Positions 1 to 7,389 are shown, numbered from the stretch's first letter. The stretch: 15,996 nucleotides of DNA from Erysipelotrichaceae bacterium UBA2227 (GCA_002348095.1 DDYT01000041.1:1-15996), one strand, 5' to 3'. Notes: a model not told the origin generated them from the sequence alone. A program made the numbers and translations.

Positions 1-170
1 AGGCTGCCCGCGGACAACGCAGCGATCGTCGCGACAACGAAAGAACTCAACGTGAAATGTACCCGGCGGTCTGTGACGGCTGCGGTAAAGAAACGATGGT
101 TCCTTTCCGCCCGACGACCGGAAAACCGGTTTACTGCAGAGACTGCTTCAAACCCAACTACAACCGCTAA
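1..170 (+). CDS. CxxC-x17-CxxC zinc-ribbon protein (3' end only)
   Basis: The reading frame is open from the left window edge (first full codon at base 3) to the TAA at 168-170, giving about 55 residues of a protein whose start lies outside. An Arg/Asp/Glu-rich stretch (RGQRSDRRDNERTQRE) is followed by CDGC, exactly 17 residues, CRDC, and a short tail ending KPNYNR. Four cysteines with this spacing and the 'PVYCRDC' context match the small CxxC-x17-CxxC zinc-ribbon domain found in short bacterial and archaeal proteins. The charged stretch upstream would suit nucleic-acid binding, but that is inference; the family has no firm function. The gene is followed directly by an intrinsic terminator. 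Any ATG-initiated reading in another frame here is a shadow. Confidence 0.75.
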   Translation, partial: AARGQRSDRRDNERTQREMYPAVCDGCGKETMVPFRPTTGKPVYCRDCFKPNYNR

Positions 171-174
171 GATC

Positions 175-200
175 AAACTCCGGATATTCCGGAGTTTTTT
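175..200 (+). terminator. Intrinsic terminator of the zinc-ribbon gene
   Basis: AAACTCCGGA, loop TAT, TCCGGAGTTT gives a 10-bp perfect stem that runs into a T tract. It begins 5 nt after the zinc-ribbon stop codon. Confidence 0.85.
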
Positions 201-205
201 CATGA

Positions 206-225
206 GAAAAGCAGCCGAAGCTGCT
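206..225 (-). terminator. Probable terminator of the alpha/beta hydrolase gene
   Basis: On the minus strand AGCAGC, loop TTCG, GCTGCT is followed by TTTCTC. The stem starts inside the TAG stop codon of the hydrolase, and the loop is a stable UUCG-type tetraloop. The T tract is short, so termination may be partial. Confidence 0.5.
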
Positions 226-1162
226 AGGGTAACTGATTCAGTAGTTCGATCATCTTCTCATTAAATAGCGGACTCGTTTCGTTAGGACAATGACCTTCCC
301 CTTCAAATATATAAACCAATGTATTGGGTACCGTGGATTCAATGATGCCGACCGTATCGACACTGACCCACTCATCATCATCTCCCCACAAGACGATGAC
401 AGGGATATCTTTTGATTTCAAATCTTCGATATTGAGATTTTTCGCTGTGCGGAGAAAATCGACCCAGGCACCGAAGGTACCTTTGATTGTGAACGGATCA
501 TAATATCCAAACAGCTCGTCTTCTTCAGGTATCCGATTGTATGCAGATGTCAAAAAGTTGGTTACGTTTTTCTCGTTGACCACGAAGTTCTTCAAAATGA
601 CCTTCATCCACTGGCCGACGGAAGGAATATTAAACAGAAAACTGCTGCGGTGTGCTCCGCTGACAGCTCCGTCGATAAATCCCAGGGCGCGGATTTTTTC
701 TTCTCGCTGATTCGCCATGGAAATCGTCGTTGAAGCACCCATGGAATGGCCGGTCAAAATCCAGTCACCGCCGATATCATATTTCTTTTCGATTTGATCG
801 ATCATCAGCCAGAGCAATCGTGCACGGTTATCTTGAGAGTGATCGATGTTGCGCTTTCGATCAGAGTATCCAAAGGCGGGCAGGTCGACTGCCACGACAT
901 TATAGCCGGCCTCTGCCAGTGCCTCTACATTGTTTCGATACGAAAACGTCGATCCTCCCAATCCGTGAATCAACAGTATGTTGCCATTGTTTTGCGGTGA
1001 AAACCAGGTACGGATATGCAATGATACGCCATCGGCAATCACAAACTCACTGTTTTCAAAAGGTTTAACAGGTATGGCCTTAGTGTTTTCGGCAGGTAAA
1101 AAGTAGGGGAGAATAAATACGATGAACAAGAGTATCAGCAAGATTTTTTTCCAGGTTTTCAT
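224..1162 (-). CDS. Membrane-anchored alpha/beta hydrolase
   Basis: The 312-residue product has the alpha/beta-hydrolase fold signature. One hydrophobic N-terminal helix (about residues 4-22) probably anchors it outside the cytoplasmic membrane or is a signal sequence. The oxyanion-hole motif HGLGG lies at 66-70, the nucleophile elbow GHSMG has Ser140, the acid is in GDDDEWV (Asp263), and the catalytic His291 is in EGEGHCPNE. The substrate cannot be told from sequence; esterase, lipase and peptidase activities all occur in this fold. A GTG codon 6 nt upstream extends the frame, but GAGG lies 5 nt before ATG 1162, so I chose the ATG. It sits downstream of the DUF4395 gene on the same strand, with its own extended -10 in between. 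Confidence 0.85.
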   Translation of the reverse strand: MKTWKKILLILLFIVFILPYFLPAENTKAIPVKPFENSEFVIADGVSLHIRTWFSPQNNGNILLIHGLGGSTFSYRNNVEALAEAGYNVVAVDLPAFGYSDRKRNIDHSQDNRARLLWLMIDQIEKKYDIGGDWILTGHSMGASTTISMANQREEKIRALGFIDGAVSGAHRSSFLFNIPSVGQWMKVILKNFVVNEKNVTNFLTSAYNRIPEEDELFGYYDPFTIKGTFGAWVDFLRTAKNLNIEDLKSKDIPVIVLWGDDDEWVSVDTVGIIESTVPNTLVYIFEGEGHCPNETSPLFNEKMIELLNQLP

Positions 1163-1205
1163 ATGCACCTCATTAAGTGGTAGCTCAGTTTGATCAACTG
1201 CCTAT

Positions 1206-1214
1206 ATTGTATCA
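1206..1214 (-). promoter_or_regulatory. Extended -10 promoter for the hydrolase
   Basis: The minus strand reads TGATACAAT (TG-n-TACAAT, extended -10) about 45 nt upstream of the hydrolase start. No good -35 lies 17 nt further upstream, where the DUF4395 terminator stem sits. This fits a TGn-dependent promoter. Confidence 0.4.
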
Positions 1215-1216
1215 GA

Positions 1217-1242
1217 TATAACAAAGAACTCCTAAGAGTTCT
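1217..1242 (-). terminator. Weak terminator of the DUF4395 gene
   Basis: AGAACTC, loop TTAG, GAGTTCT on the minus strand is followed by TTGTTATA. The TAG in the loop is the stop codon of the DUF4395 gene. The stem is AT-rich and the T run interrupted, so read-through into the hydrolase is likely. Confidence 0.45.
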
Positions 1243-1657
1243 CGAGTTTGCGTTGACGCCACAGACTGATCTGATAATGGATATAACAACCGACGCAAAA
1301 GCCCAGGATGGCCAGCGAGCAGGCAGCTAACACCATGGCCGCAAATATCAGACTGAGGACAGTCCAGCCCAGCCAGGCACTGATCAGCGATGCCGAAAGC
1401 ATCGTTACGGCAAGGATCTGATTGAATCTCTGCTGCGTTTTGTCTTCCTGTACGTAATGACTCAGCGGCTTTTTCAGAAGCGGTTTTGTCAGTTCCATGA
1501 TCGGATGAACATGAAAGAAAAGGGAGGACAATCCGCTGAGCAAAGGGATCAACAGCAGCCAGGACGCCCGGGTAATCATAAAAAGAATGACCGTTATAAC
1601 GATCGACCATTGGTTAGCACGAACCAGCGGCCGGGGAATGGTTTGATTTACAGGCAT
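1232..1657 (-). CDS. DUF4395 family membrane protein
   Basis: A 141-residue integral membrane protein. The N-terminal PRPLVRANQ motif and the C-terminal GFCVGCYIH (a CxxC inside the last membrane segment) are typical of the DUF4395 family. About four hydrophobic segments are visible (roughly 18-33, 35-50, 83-98 and 100-120), followed by a short basic tail. Function is unknown; in some bacteria relatives lie near thiol/disulfide or rhodanese-type genes, but no such neighbour is seen here. A longer reading begins at 1711, but AGGAG with a 5-nt spacer precedes ATG 1657, and the promoter -35 box falls at 1706-1711, so the longer start cannot be right. Confidence 0.8.
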   Translation of the reverse strand: MPVNQTIPRPLVRANQWSIVITVILFMITRASWLLLIPLLSGLSSLFFHVHPIMELTKPLLKKPLSHYVQEDKTQQRFNQILAVTMLSASLISAWLGWTVLSLIFAAMVLAACSLAILGFCVGCYIHYQISLWRQRKLENS

Positions 1658-1682
1658 AATAACTCCTTTCTTAAGTGATATC

Positions 1683-1711
1683 ATCATATTGAACAAGACT
1701 GCATATGTCAA
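1683..1711 (-). promoter_or_regulatory. SigA-type promoter of the DUF4395 gene
   Basis: The minus strand shows a perfect -35 TTGACA (1711-1706), a 17-nt spacer and -10 TATGAT (1688-1683). The start codon lies about 20 nt downstream of the expected transcription start. Confidence 0.85.
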
Positions 1712-1743
1712 TCAATGTGTTCTTTCACCGGACGGATTTCAAT

Positions 1744-1772
1744 TTGAAATCGATGCGGTGAAGGTTTATAAT
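1744..1772 (+). promoter_or_regulatory. SigA-type promoter of the S9 peptidase gene
   Basis: TTGAAA (1744-1749), a 17-nt spacer and a perfect TATAAT (1767-1772). Transcription should start near 1779, which leaves only about a 12-nt leader, nearly all of it the ribosome binding site. It is divergent from the DUF4395 promoter, with about 33 nt between the two -35 boxes. Confidence 0.85.
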
Positions 1773-1790
1773 TGAATGCGGAGGGTAGTT

Positions 1791-3782
1791 ATGAAAAATA
1801 TCATGTTGGACACTTGGCTGGATTTCCGATTCATTTCAAATGTTAAGGGAAGTCCGTCGAATGACAAATTTGCTTTCGTAGTCAGTAAGGCTGATCTTAA
1901 AAAAGATACATACGAAAATAATATTTGGGTTCAGTCATCGGATCGGCGGTTTCAGCTGACCGCATTCAATCAGGAATCATTTTATATTTGGCTGGACGAT
2001 GAGACGATCCTGTTTTCATCCGGGCGTCAGAAGGATGAACAAAGTAAAGCAATCAGTACGGACTTCTTTAAAATATCGTTAAAGGGCGGTGAAGCCGTCA
2101 AATACTTCAGTCTGCCGCTGATTGTCACTTCAATACAGTCCGTTGGAAACGGTCGCTTTGTTCTGACCGCACTCAGTGATGTTCGCCATCCGAAATATCA
2201 TACATATTCCGATGAGGAAAAAGCAAAAGCGGCCAATGAGCTCAAAGAGAATGCCTTTTTTGAAGAGATCAATGAGGTGCCCTTCTGGTTCAACGGGTCC
2301 GGATTGACGGATGGGAAAAGAAACCGACTTTTTGTTTTTGATTCAGATAGAAATCAGCTGACACCGGTGACCTCACCGACAGTGAGTGTCGGTGATTTAA
2401 CGATCGATAAGAAAAAAGAAGTCGTATATTTTTCTGCCAGTGATTTTAAAAATCTGCGTGATCTGACCAGTTCCCTGTTGAAATTAAGTCTGACTGATTT
2501 GAAAGTAAGTAAGGTAATCAACAGGAAACTGAATGTATATGGTGTTTACATGCTTGAAGACACTTTGCTGGTGTTGCACAACCGTCGCAAGGAGTTTGGC
2601 ATGAGCGAGAATCCGGTTTGGTCAAAAATCGACCTTGATAACAGAAAAATCACGGATTTGATTGTTCCGGAATATTCTGTGGGAAATTCGATTGGCAGTG
2701 ACGTCCGGTTGGGCGGATCTGAACTGATCAAAGTCATTGGAGAACAACTGGTCTTTACGATGACTGTGGAAGATCATTCGCGTTTGGTTGCTTTGGATCA
2801 ACAGGGCGGACTTACAGAAATTTTTGATGCCCCGGGGTCGATCGACGGATTTGCTTATGTCGGTGGCGATTGGTATGTCAGCGGTTTGTTTGATCAGTCC
2901 CTTGGGGAGATCAAAAAGATCGTCGGTGACACTTTGGCGGATGTGACGGACTTTAATGCTGAGGTAATCAAGGATGCCTATGTGGCAAAACCTCAAAGAA
3001 TAAGCATAAAGTCCAATGGTGATAATGTTGACGGTTGGGTATTGTTGCCTCAGGATTTCGATTTGAATAAACATTATCCCGCGATACTAGATATTCACGG
3101 CGGACCGAAAACGGTGTACGGCGAAGTTTACTGCCATGAGATGCAGGTATGGGCAAACTTGGGATTTGTGGTGATGTTCTGCAACCCGCACGGTTCGGAT
3201 GGCAAGGGAAATGCTTTTGCGGATATCCGGGGCAAGTACGGCACGATCGATTATCAGGATATCATGAGTTTTACGGATGAAGTGCTGCTCCGATATCCCA
3301 ACATCGATGTCCGGCGCATCGGAGTAACCGGCGGATCCTATGGCGGATTTATGACCAATTGGATCATCGGTCATACCGATCGCTTTGCCTGCGCATGTAC
3401 ACAGCGTTCGATATGCAACTGGACTTCGTTTCACGGAGTATCGGATATCGGTTATTTCTTTACGCCCGATCAGGCCGGAGCATCCTTGTTGAAAACAGAA
3501 GATCATGAAAAGTTATGGTTTCACTCACCATTGCGTTATGCTTCAAACTTCAAAACACCGACCCTGGTCATCCATTCCAAAGCGGATTACCGTTGTCCCG
3601 TCGATCAGGGATATCAGATGATCACGGCCTTAAAGGAAATGAAGGTTGAAAGTAAGATGGTCGTGTTTAACAGTGAAAATCATGATTTGTCGAGAAACGG
3701 AAAGCCGAAAGCCCGTCAGAAACGTCTTAAGGAAATTACGGAGTGGATGCAGAAGTATTTAATGGATAAAAAAGGTCACTGA
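1791..3782 (+). CDS. Prolyl oligopeptidase family (S9) serine peptidase
   Basis: The 663-residue product is an acylaminoacyl-peptidase-like S9 enzyme. Residues about 1-380 are beta-propeller-type repeats; about 400-660 form the alpha/beta-hydrolase catalytic domain. The nucleophile motif is GGSYGG with Ser516; Asp599 in SKADYRCP and His631 in NSENHDLS complete the triad. ILDIHGGPKTVYG before it is the family oxyanion-loop motif. No signal peptide is seen, so it is likely cytosolic and trims short peptides or N-acyl peptides. The S9 group also includes non-peptidase esterases, so the exact substrate is open. An in-frame ATG at 1776 lies upstream of the predicted transcription start; GGAGGG five nt before ATG 1791 fixes the start. 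The gene stands alone and ends in a hairpin shared with the convergent deacylase gene. Confidence 0.9.
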   Translation: MKNIMLDTWLDFRFISNVKGSPSNDKFAFVVSKADLKKDTYENNIWVQSSDRRFQLTAFNQESFYIWLDDETILFSSGRQKDEQSKAISTDFFKISLKGGEAVKYFSLPLIVTSIQSVGNGRFVLTALSDVRHPKYHTYSDEEKAKAANELKENAFFEEINEVPFWFNGSGLTDGKRNRLFVFDSDRNQLTPVTSPTVSVGDLTIDKKKEVVYFSASDFKNLRDLTSSLLKLSLTDLKVSKVINRKLNVYGVYMLEDTLLVLHNRRKEFGMSENPVWSKIDLDNRKITDLIVPEYSVGNSIGSDVRLGGSELIKVIGEQLVFTMTVEDHSRLVALDQQGGLTEIFDAPGSIDGFAYVGGDWYVSGLFDQSLGEIKKIVGDTLADVTDFNAEVIKDAYVAKPQRISIKSNGDNVDGWVLLPQDFDLNKHYPAILDIHGGPKTVYGEVYCHEMQVWANLGFVVMFCNPHGSDGKGNAFADIRGKYGTIDYQDIMSFTDEVLLRYPNIDVRRIGVTGGSYGGFMTNWIIGHTDRFACACTQRSICNWTSFHGVSDIGYFFTPDQAGASLLKTEDHEKLWFHSPLRYASNFKTPTLVIHSKADYRCPVDQGYQMITALKEMKVESKMVVFNSENHDLSRNGKPKARQKRLKEITEWMQKYLMDKKGH

Positions 3783-3792
3783 GGTGACCTTT
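3768..3792. terminator. Bidirectional terminator between S9 peptidase and YbaK genes
   Basis: AAAGGTCAC, loop TGAG, GTGACCTTT is a 9-bp perfect stem. On the minus strand it is followed by six T, a good terminator for the YbaK gene that begins right at its stop codon. On the plus strand the S9 stop codon TGA lies in the loop, and the stem encodes the last residues KGH; the T tract there is only three long, so it works best leftward. Confidence 0.75.
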
Positions 3793-4262
3793 CACATCCA
3801 ATCTTTACATACATCAACCCACAAGTCCGTCTGTGCATGAGTTTCCAATTCGTATGGGGTCAGTTCGACAGCAGAATTAGCGCTTCCGCACGCCGGATAA
3901 ACGGACTCAAACCGCTTAAGCGAGATATCCAAGGCGACGGTCAAGGGCTGTTTTAGCGCAAACGGGCACACCCCACCGACCGGATGGCCGATGATCTCTT
4001 CGGTTTTTTCGCCGGGAAGCATTCGTGCCTTCATATGAAACTGCGATTTAAACTTTGCGTTATCCACTTTACTGTCACCGGCTGTTACGATCAGCAAGGC
4101 TGAATCATTGTATTCAAACGCAAGGGTCTTTGCGATCCGTTTTGGTTCGGTACCGAGTGCCTGTGCAGCCAATTGCACTGTCGCACTGGATACATCAAAT
4201 TCTATGACTTTATGCAATAATCCCTGATTTGAAAAGTAATCTTTTACCTCTTTGATACCCAT
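3792..4262 (-). CDS. YbaK/EbsC family aminoacyl-tRNA deacylase
   Basis: The 156-residue product matches the YbaK/ProX trans-editing domain, which hydrolyses mischarged aminoacyl-tRNA (typically Cys-tRNA(Pro) or Ala-tRNA(Pro)) in the cytosol. Visible motifs are RIAKTLAF with the conserved Lys45, the AGDSKVDNAK segment, and GHPVGGVCPF (residues 92-101), the family's substrate-pocket loop. Length fits the family. Which mischarged tRNA it edits cannot be told. The start is set by AGGGGG five nt before ATG 4262; a start six codons upstream lacks this spacing. Its promoter overlaps the end of the upstream B12-protein gene, so it can be made alone or by read-through. Confidence 0.85.
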   Translation of the reverse strand: MGIKEVKDYFSNQGLLHKVIEFDVSSATVQLAAQALGTEPKRIAKTLAFEYNDSALLIVTAGDSKVDNAKFKSQFHMKARMLPGEKTEEIIGHPVGGVCPFALKQPLTVALDISLKRFESVYPACGSANSAVELTPYELETHAQTDLWVDVCKDWM

Positions 4263-4287
4263 AAATACCCCCTGAAACATTGAGGTC

Positions 4288-4316
4288 AGTGTAGCACTTC
4301 AAAGAGCTTTTTACAA
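4288..4316 (-). promoter_or_regulatory. Promoter of the YbaK gene, -35 over an upstream stop codon
   Basis: The minus strand shows TTGTAA (4316-4311), a 17-nt spacer, and extended -10 TGC-TACACT (TACACT at 4293-4288). The last three bases of the -35 box are the TAA stop of the B12-protein gene. No clear terminator lies between the two genes. Confidence 0.55.
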
Positions 4317-6209
4317 GGACTTTCCAAAGAGTTTCAAAGCATCGGTTTTTGCCTGCGTTTGTATGGATTCTACATTGCGACTGGCAAATGTAAGGCGCGT
4401 TTCAATGGGGACAGACATTCCAAACTCATCGGTAACCACCATCGATCCTTCGATCATCTTTGTCTTAAAAGCCGTGGCATAGGGATAATCTTGCTTGTTG
4501 CCCCACAGATACGGTACAGGCATGTAGCCGCTGGCAAACATCGTATATAATCCGATCGGTGTATAAGGTCGGCCGATATTCTTCTCAATGGAGTCAAGGA
4601 CGGCCGATGCTTCTGTTATAAAACGACGAGTCCTACTCTCAATGTCCTTTTCAAAGGGTCGGATGCTCACTTGATGTCTGGATTTTAGCTTGCGATAGTG
4701 ACTCAATGCGCCAAGTGTGATTCTGATGCTTTCATCCATGATTGCAGGGGTGGCCAGTTCGATGGCTTCACTGTAACTCACTACGTGAACAAGCGGGGGA
4801 GAGTTTGGGGTGTCAGGTTCGATATCATCCATCATCATACTGACCATGGCCAGCTGTTCTTTGGCTAAGGGGAGTTGGGGTGAGAAGAAATCCAACCCCG
4901 CGCGAGGCTGCAGATACACCCGGAAATCATCATCACAAAGAGGGGACAGAAGATGCAAAATCGCCCTCGCCTTGGCAATGTCCACGATCCCCCAGGTGGT
5001 ACGCGGGGTATTGAGCATGATCTGAAGGATGAAGTCACTGATGCCGTAAAGCTTTGCTGTCTTGGCCGCAATCACGGCAGAGACAATATAAGTTACATCA
5101 TCACTGCCCCGAAACGCAAAGTGATGGGGGATGTTCGGTTCAAACGGTTTATTCGTTTGTGCAATGTACTTAAGTGTTTCGATGTGCTGATGCAGATTGG
5201 TAAGCAGATCGTTGGGGCCGCGTCCGTCTAACTGATTAAACCACCAGAAAGACAGGGCATGCCACGCGATATTGATGGTTTCCTCATGAATTTTAGCGAG
5301 CTGATCGACCTGTTTGGTACCGGAATACGTCCGCAGAAGTAAGGGACGGGAAACATCGTAAATCATCCGGTATTCTTCGGGGGTCTGTATCGGAACGCCG
5401 CCGCCATTGGGCAATCCCGTCCAGTCTTCATTGAAGTTGGACTGGGTCAGTTGGGAGGATCCGATCGAACATACATCCAGATAGCCGGTCTTAGCCAGAT
5501 CTTTACACCATTGCGCAAAGAGTTCGATTGCTTCTTTTCGTTCTGACACATAAGGACCGGCATGGACGCGGGTCAGAGGCAGTTGTGAGTGTCGTTGATG
5601 GTGCTTCAATCGCAAGAGGAGCGTGTCTTTTCGGGTGCCGTACTGCGTATAGCCGCCCTTTGCACTTGGTTTGATGTGCTCATGATCACCTGAAGCGATG
5701 TACTCCTTGGCGATTTTCTTTAGCTGTTCATCGTAGGCGCATCCCAATATAAGTGACGATGGGATAAGTTGCTCTTCGATGCCCATATGGATCAGGGTCT
5801 CAGTGAGGCTGTTTGATCCGGTCAATGATGATACAAGCCCTCGGTGTGCTTTTTCAATCAGTTCGCTGCTCTTTGGCAGACCGGCGAAAAATATCCGCGA
5901 CAAATTCCCGCCATTGTTCGTCAGAGCGTTGGCTTCTTGCAGGGCATAAACGAGATAGCCGACGATTTCTGCGGCACGAACAGGATCCAACCGGTAACTG
6001 ATGCCCAGATGCGTGATTTCGTGATCTTTGATCCATTGCACCACCCGCTGCTGATGATGCGGCTGTTCTATCGATCCCAACGCTTTATTGATGTCCTCTG
6101 ATCCCAGCAGAACCCATTGGCCGCACTCTTCCAACAATCCTTTGATGGAGTTGAGGCCAAGGGTATGGACATCCGGCAGAGGTTTTAGCAGTGCGTATTT
6201 TCGGCTCAT
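4311..6209 (-). CDS. Cobalamin-binding-domain protein, possible B12-dependent mutase (substrate unknown)
   Basis: This 632-residue protein is not one I can name. Its N-terminus carries PDVHTLG (residues 12-18), which fits the DxHxxG motif whose His ligates cobalt in base-off/His-on B12 enzymes. It is followed at the expected distances by GISYRL (69-74, the SxL region) and FFAGLP (107-112, the GG region). The remaining ~500 residues contain segments that read like a barrel-type catalytic domain, for example RVHAGPY, DVCSIGSSQL, LPNGGGVPI, LRTYSGT and HHFAFRGSDDVTY. This layout resembles the glutamate-mutase/methylaspartate-mutase group, but similarity by eye is faint. It starts 2 nt after the opine-dehydrogenase stop with AAGGGG upstream, so the two are co-transcribed and probably act on one pathway. 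Alternatives are a corrinoid methyltransferase-like protein or a B12-binding regulator; its size argues for an enzyme. Confidence 0.7.
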   Translation of the reverse strand: MSRKYALLKPLPDVHTLGLNSIKGLLEECGQWVLLGSEDINKALGSIEQPHHQQRVVQWIKDHEITHLGISYRLDPVRAAEIVGYLVYALQEANALTNNGGNLSRIFFAGLPKSSELIEKAHRGLVSSLTGSNSLTETLIHMGIEEQLIPSSLILGCAYDEQLKKIAKEYIASGDHEHIKPSAKGGYTQYGTRKDTLLLRLKHHQRHSQLPLTRVHAGPYVSERKEAIELFAQWCKDLAKTGYLDVCSIGSSQLTQSNFNEDWTGLPNGGGVPIQTPEEYRMIYDVSRPLLLRTYSGTKQVDQLAKIHEETINIAWHALSFWWFNQLDGRGPNDLLTNLHQHIETLKYIAQTNKPFEPNIPHHFAFRGSDDVTYIVSAVIAAKTAKLYGISDFILQIMLNTPRTTWGIVDIAKARAILHLLSPLCDDDFRVYLQPRAGLDFFSPQLPLAKEQLAMVSMMMDDIEPDTPNSPPLVHVVSYSEAIELATPAIMDESIRITLGALSHYRKLKSRHQVSIRPFEKDIESRTRRFITEASAVLDSIEKNIGRPYTPIGLYTMFASGYMPVPYLWGNKQDYPYATAFKTKMIEGSMVVTDEFGMSVPIETRLTFASRNVESIQTQAKTDALKLFGKSL

Positions 6210-6211
6210 AT

Positions 6212-7285
6212 CTAGATCCCCTTCGGTTTGTATCGGTGAAAGAAATCCTTGACATCCCAGCGGCCGATATTGTTAAAGTCAATGCCATACAAAGCATTGG
6301 CCAAATCCAGGGTCAGCTGCAAGTAGCGATGGGAAGTATTGGCCATTTTTGCCAGCTGCAACATCGGTACGATACCGGTCGGGATGTCTTCATAGACATA
6401 GCGGGTCGTGATTTCATTGGGAGAAAATATCTCATCGTACTGGGTCGTGTTTTGAAGGGAGTCAAAAAGATTATTGCCCTGACTGCCATAGACGTCACTG
6501 AGCCACTGGTAGGCAGTGTGAAGTCTGAACCCGAAGTACTCACCGAGTTCGACCCGCTCGGCATCCAGTTTTTCCAAAAACTTGGCGATAGTCGGCGAGA
6601 TACCTTGTTTATAGTGCAAATAAGTCTCGCCCGACTCAATTCGGCCGATATTGAGAATGGCCCCGATCGGATGGAAAATCGCTCCGATATTCGATAAGGA
6701 AGTTTCTACGGGAGAAACTGAGGCAGTAACCATCGTAAATGAATGTCGCAAATCGTTATATACAGAATCGGTAAACGCCGGGGTCAAGGCCGCGATTTTC
6801 AGTTGTTTTTTCCTGGAATATACGTGACTTAGGCCTGGGCGGATCTTCCGTGATGTCAAAGCGAACGTATCCGTTTCAGCTATCGGAATTTCAAATGTCA
6901 AGCCGGCTTCCTTGAGATAACGGTCAAACATATAGGCACCCAATGTCCGCCCTGGATGAATGACGATTTTGTGATCCGTACGGATATACGGAGCCATGAC
7001 TGAGGCAATATCCTGATGGGCATGAGCAGGGATACAGACGATGATCACATCCGACTGATTCAGCGCGGTTTTGATGTTCGAGGTTGCCATGATCCCTTTG
7101 ACTAAGGCATTGATGATCCCGTACAGTTCGATACCGCCTAAGGAGTTGATTTCATCGATCACGATTTTCGTCCGGTTATACAGTACGGTCGGATTTCCCA
7201 AATACTGAAGATAGGCAGCCAGTGCCTGGCCGCCATGACCTGCACCGATAACGCAGTAGCGGATGGTTTTACGATTTTCTATCAT
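6212..7285 (-). CDS. NAD(P)-dependent octopine/nopaline dehydrogenase family protein
   Basis: The 357-residue product starts with a Rossmann nucleotide-binding motif VIGAGHGGQALA (about residues 11-22), followed by VIIVCIPAHAHQDIA (about 80-94), typical of the 6-phosphogluconate/opine dehydrogenase fold. In the C-terminal half NIGAIFHPIGAILN (His205) matches the Octopine_DH domain segment holding the catalytic His. These enzymes reductively join the amine of an amino acid to a 2-oxo acid, or run in reverse. Neither substrate can be read from the sequence. Of two ATG codons 6 nt apart I chose 7285, because AAGGAGG then has a 7-nt spacer. It is the first gene of a two-gene operon with the B12 protein and is transcribed away from the methylthioribose salvage operon. 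Not a member of the typical CntM metallophore group as far as I can see. Confidence 0.85.
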   Translation of the reverse strand: MIENRKTIRYCVIGAGHGGQALAAYLQYLGNPTVLYNRTKIVIDEINSLGGIELYGIINALVKGIMATSNIKTALNQSDVIIVCIPAHAHQDIASVMAPYIRTDHKIVIHPGRTLGAYMFDRYLKEAGLTFEIPIAETDTFALTSRKIRPGLSHVYSRKKQLKIAALTPAFTDSVYNDLRHSFTMVTASVSPVETSLSNIGAIFHPIGAILNIGRIESGETYLHYKQGISPTIAKFLEKLDAERVELGEYFGFRLHTAYQWLSDVYGSQGNNLFDSLQNTTQYDEIFSPNEITTRYVYEDIPTGIVPMLQLAKMANTSHRYLQLTLDLANALYGIDFNNIGRWDVKDFFHRYKPKGI

Positions 7286-7308
7286 ATGCATTCCTCCTTT
7301 TCATCTTC

Positions 7309-7336
7309 ATTGTACCATTTTATAAAATGTTGTAAA
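7309..7336 (-). promoter_or_regulatory. Promoter of the opine-dehydrogenase/B12-protein operon
   Basis: The minus strand shows TTTACA (7336-7331), a 16-nt spacer, and extended -10 TGG-TACAAT (TACAAT at 7314-7309). The predicted start near 7302 leaves a short leader containing the AAGGAGG ribosome site at 7299-7293. Confidence 0.7.
7316..7329. promoter_or_regulatory. 14-bp perfect palindrome, candidate operator in the divergent promoter region
   Basis: CATTTTATAAAATG is its own reverse complement. It fills nearly the whole spacer between the -35 and -10 boxes of the leftward promoter, where a bound dimer would block RNA polymerase. It lies about 47 nt upstream of the rightward -10, a position from which the same protein could activate that promoter. 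TTGTA is repeated directly on both sides (7310-7314 and 7330-7334). No regulator gene lies nearby. Confidence 0.5.
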
Positions 7337-7375
7337 GTTGGCAGATTTTATCACAAGATTTCACTTCTTTTACGA

Positions 7376-7381
7376 TATAAT
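7376..7381 (+). promoter_or_regulatory. -10 box of the methylthioribose salvage operon
   Basis: A perfect TATAAT ends 8 nt before the ATG at 7390, so the transcript should start at 7387-7390 and be leaderless or nearly so. No recognisable -35 is found at 16-18 nt spacing (sequence there is ACAAGA), which suggests activator dependence. Confidence 0.6.
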
Positions 7382-7389
7382 AGAAACGT

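Noticed and set aside
52..264. 70-residue reading frame starting with ATG over the left edge
   Set aside because: It is out of frame with the clear CxxC-x17-CxxC protein ending at 170 and runs through that gene's terminator.
1212..1610. 132-residue minus-strand frame overlapping the DUF4395 gene
   Set aside because: Cysteine- and arginine-rich composition typical of a shadow frame; the DUF4395 reading has motifs, promoter and ribosome site.
1776..1790. ATG five codons upstream of the S9 peptidase start
   Set aside because: It lies just before the transcription start predicted from TTGAAA-17-TATAAT, and GGAGGG fits the ATG at 1791.
6191..6697. 168-residue frame on the plus strand
   Set aside because: It is fully antisense to the opine dehydrogenase with its conserved motifs, has no family resemblance and no ribosome site.
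7286..7389. A SAM, cobalamin or other riboswitch in the divergent region
   Set aside because: The region is only about 100 nt, both predicted leaders are under 20 nt, and no riboswitch core or terminator hairpin is visible.
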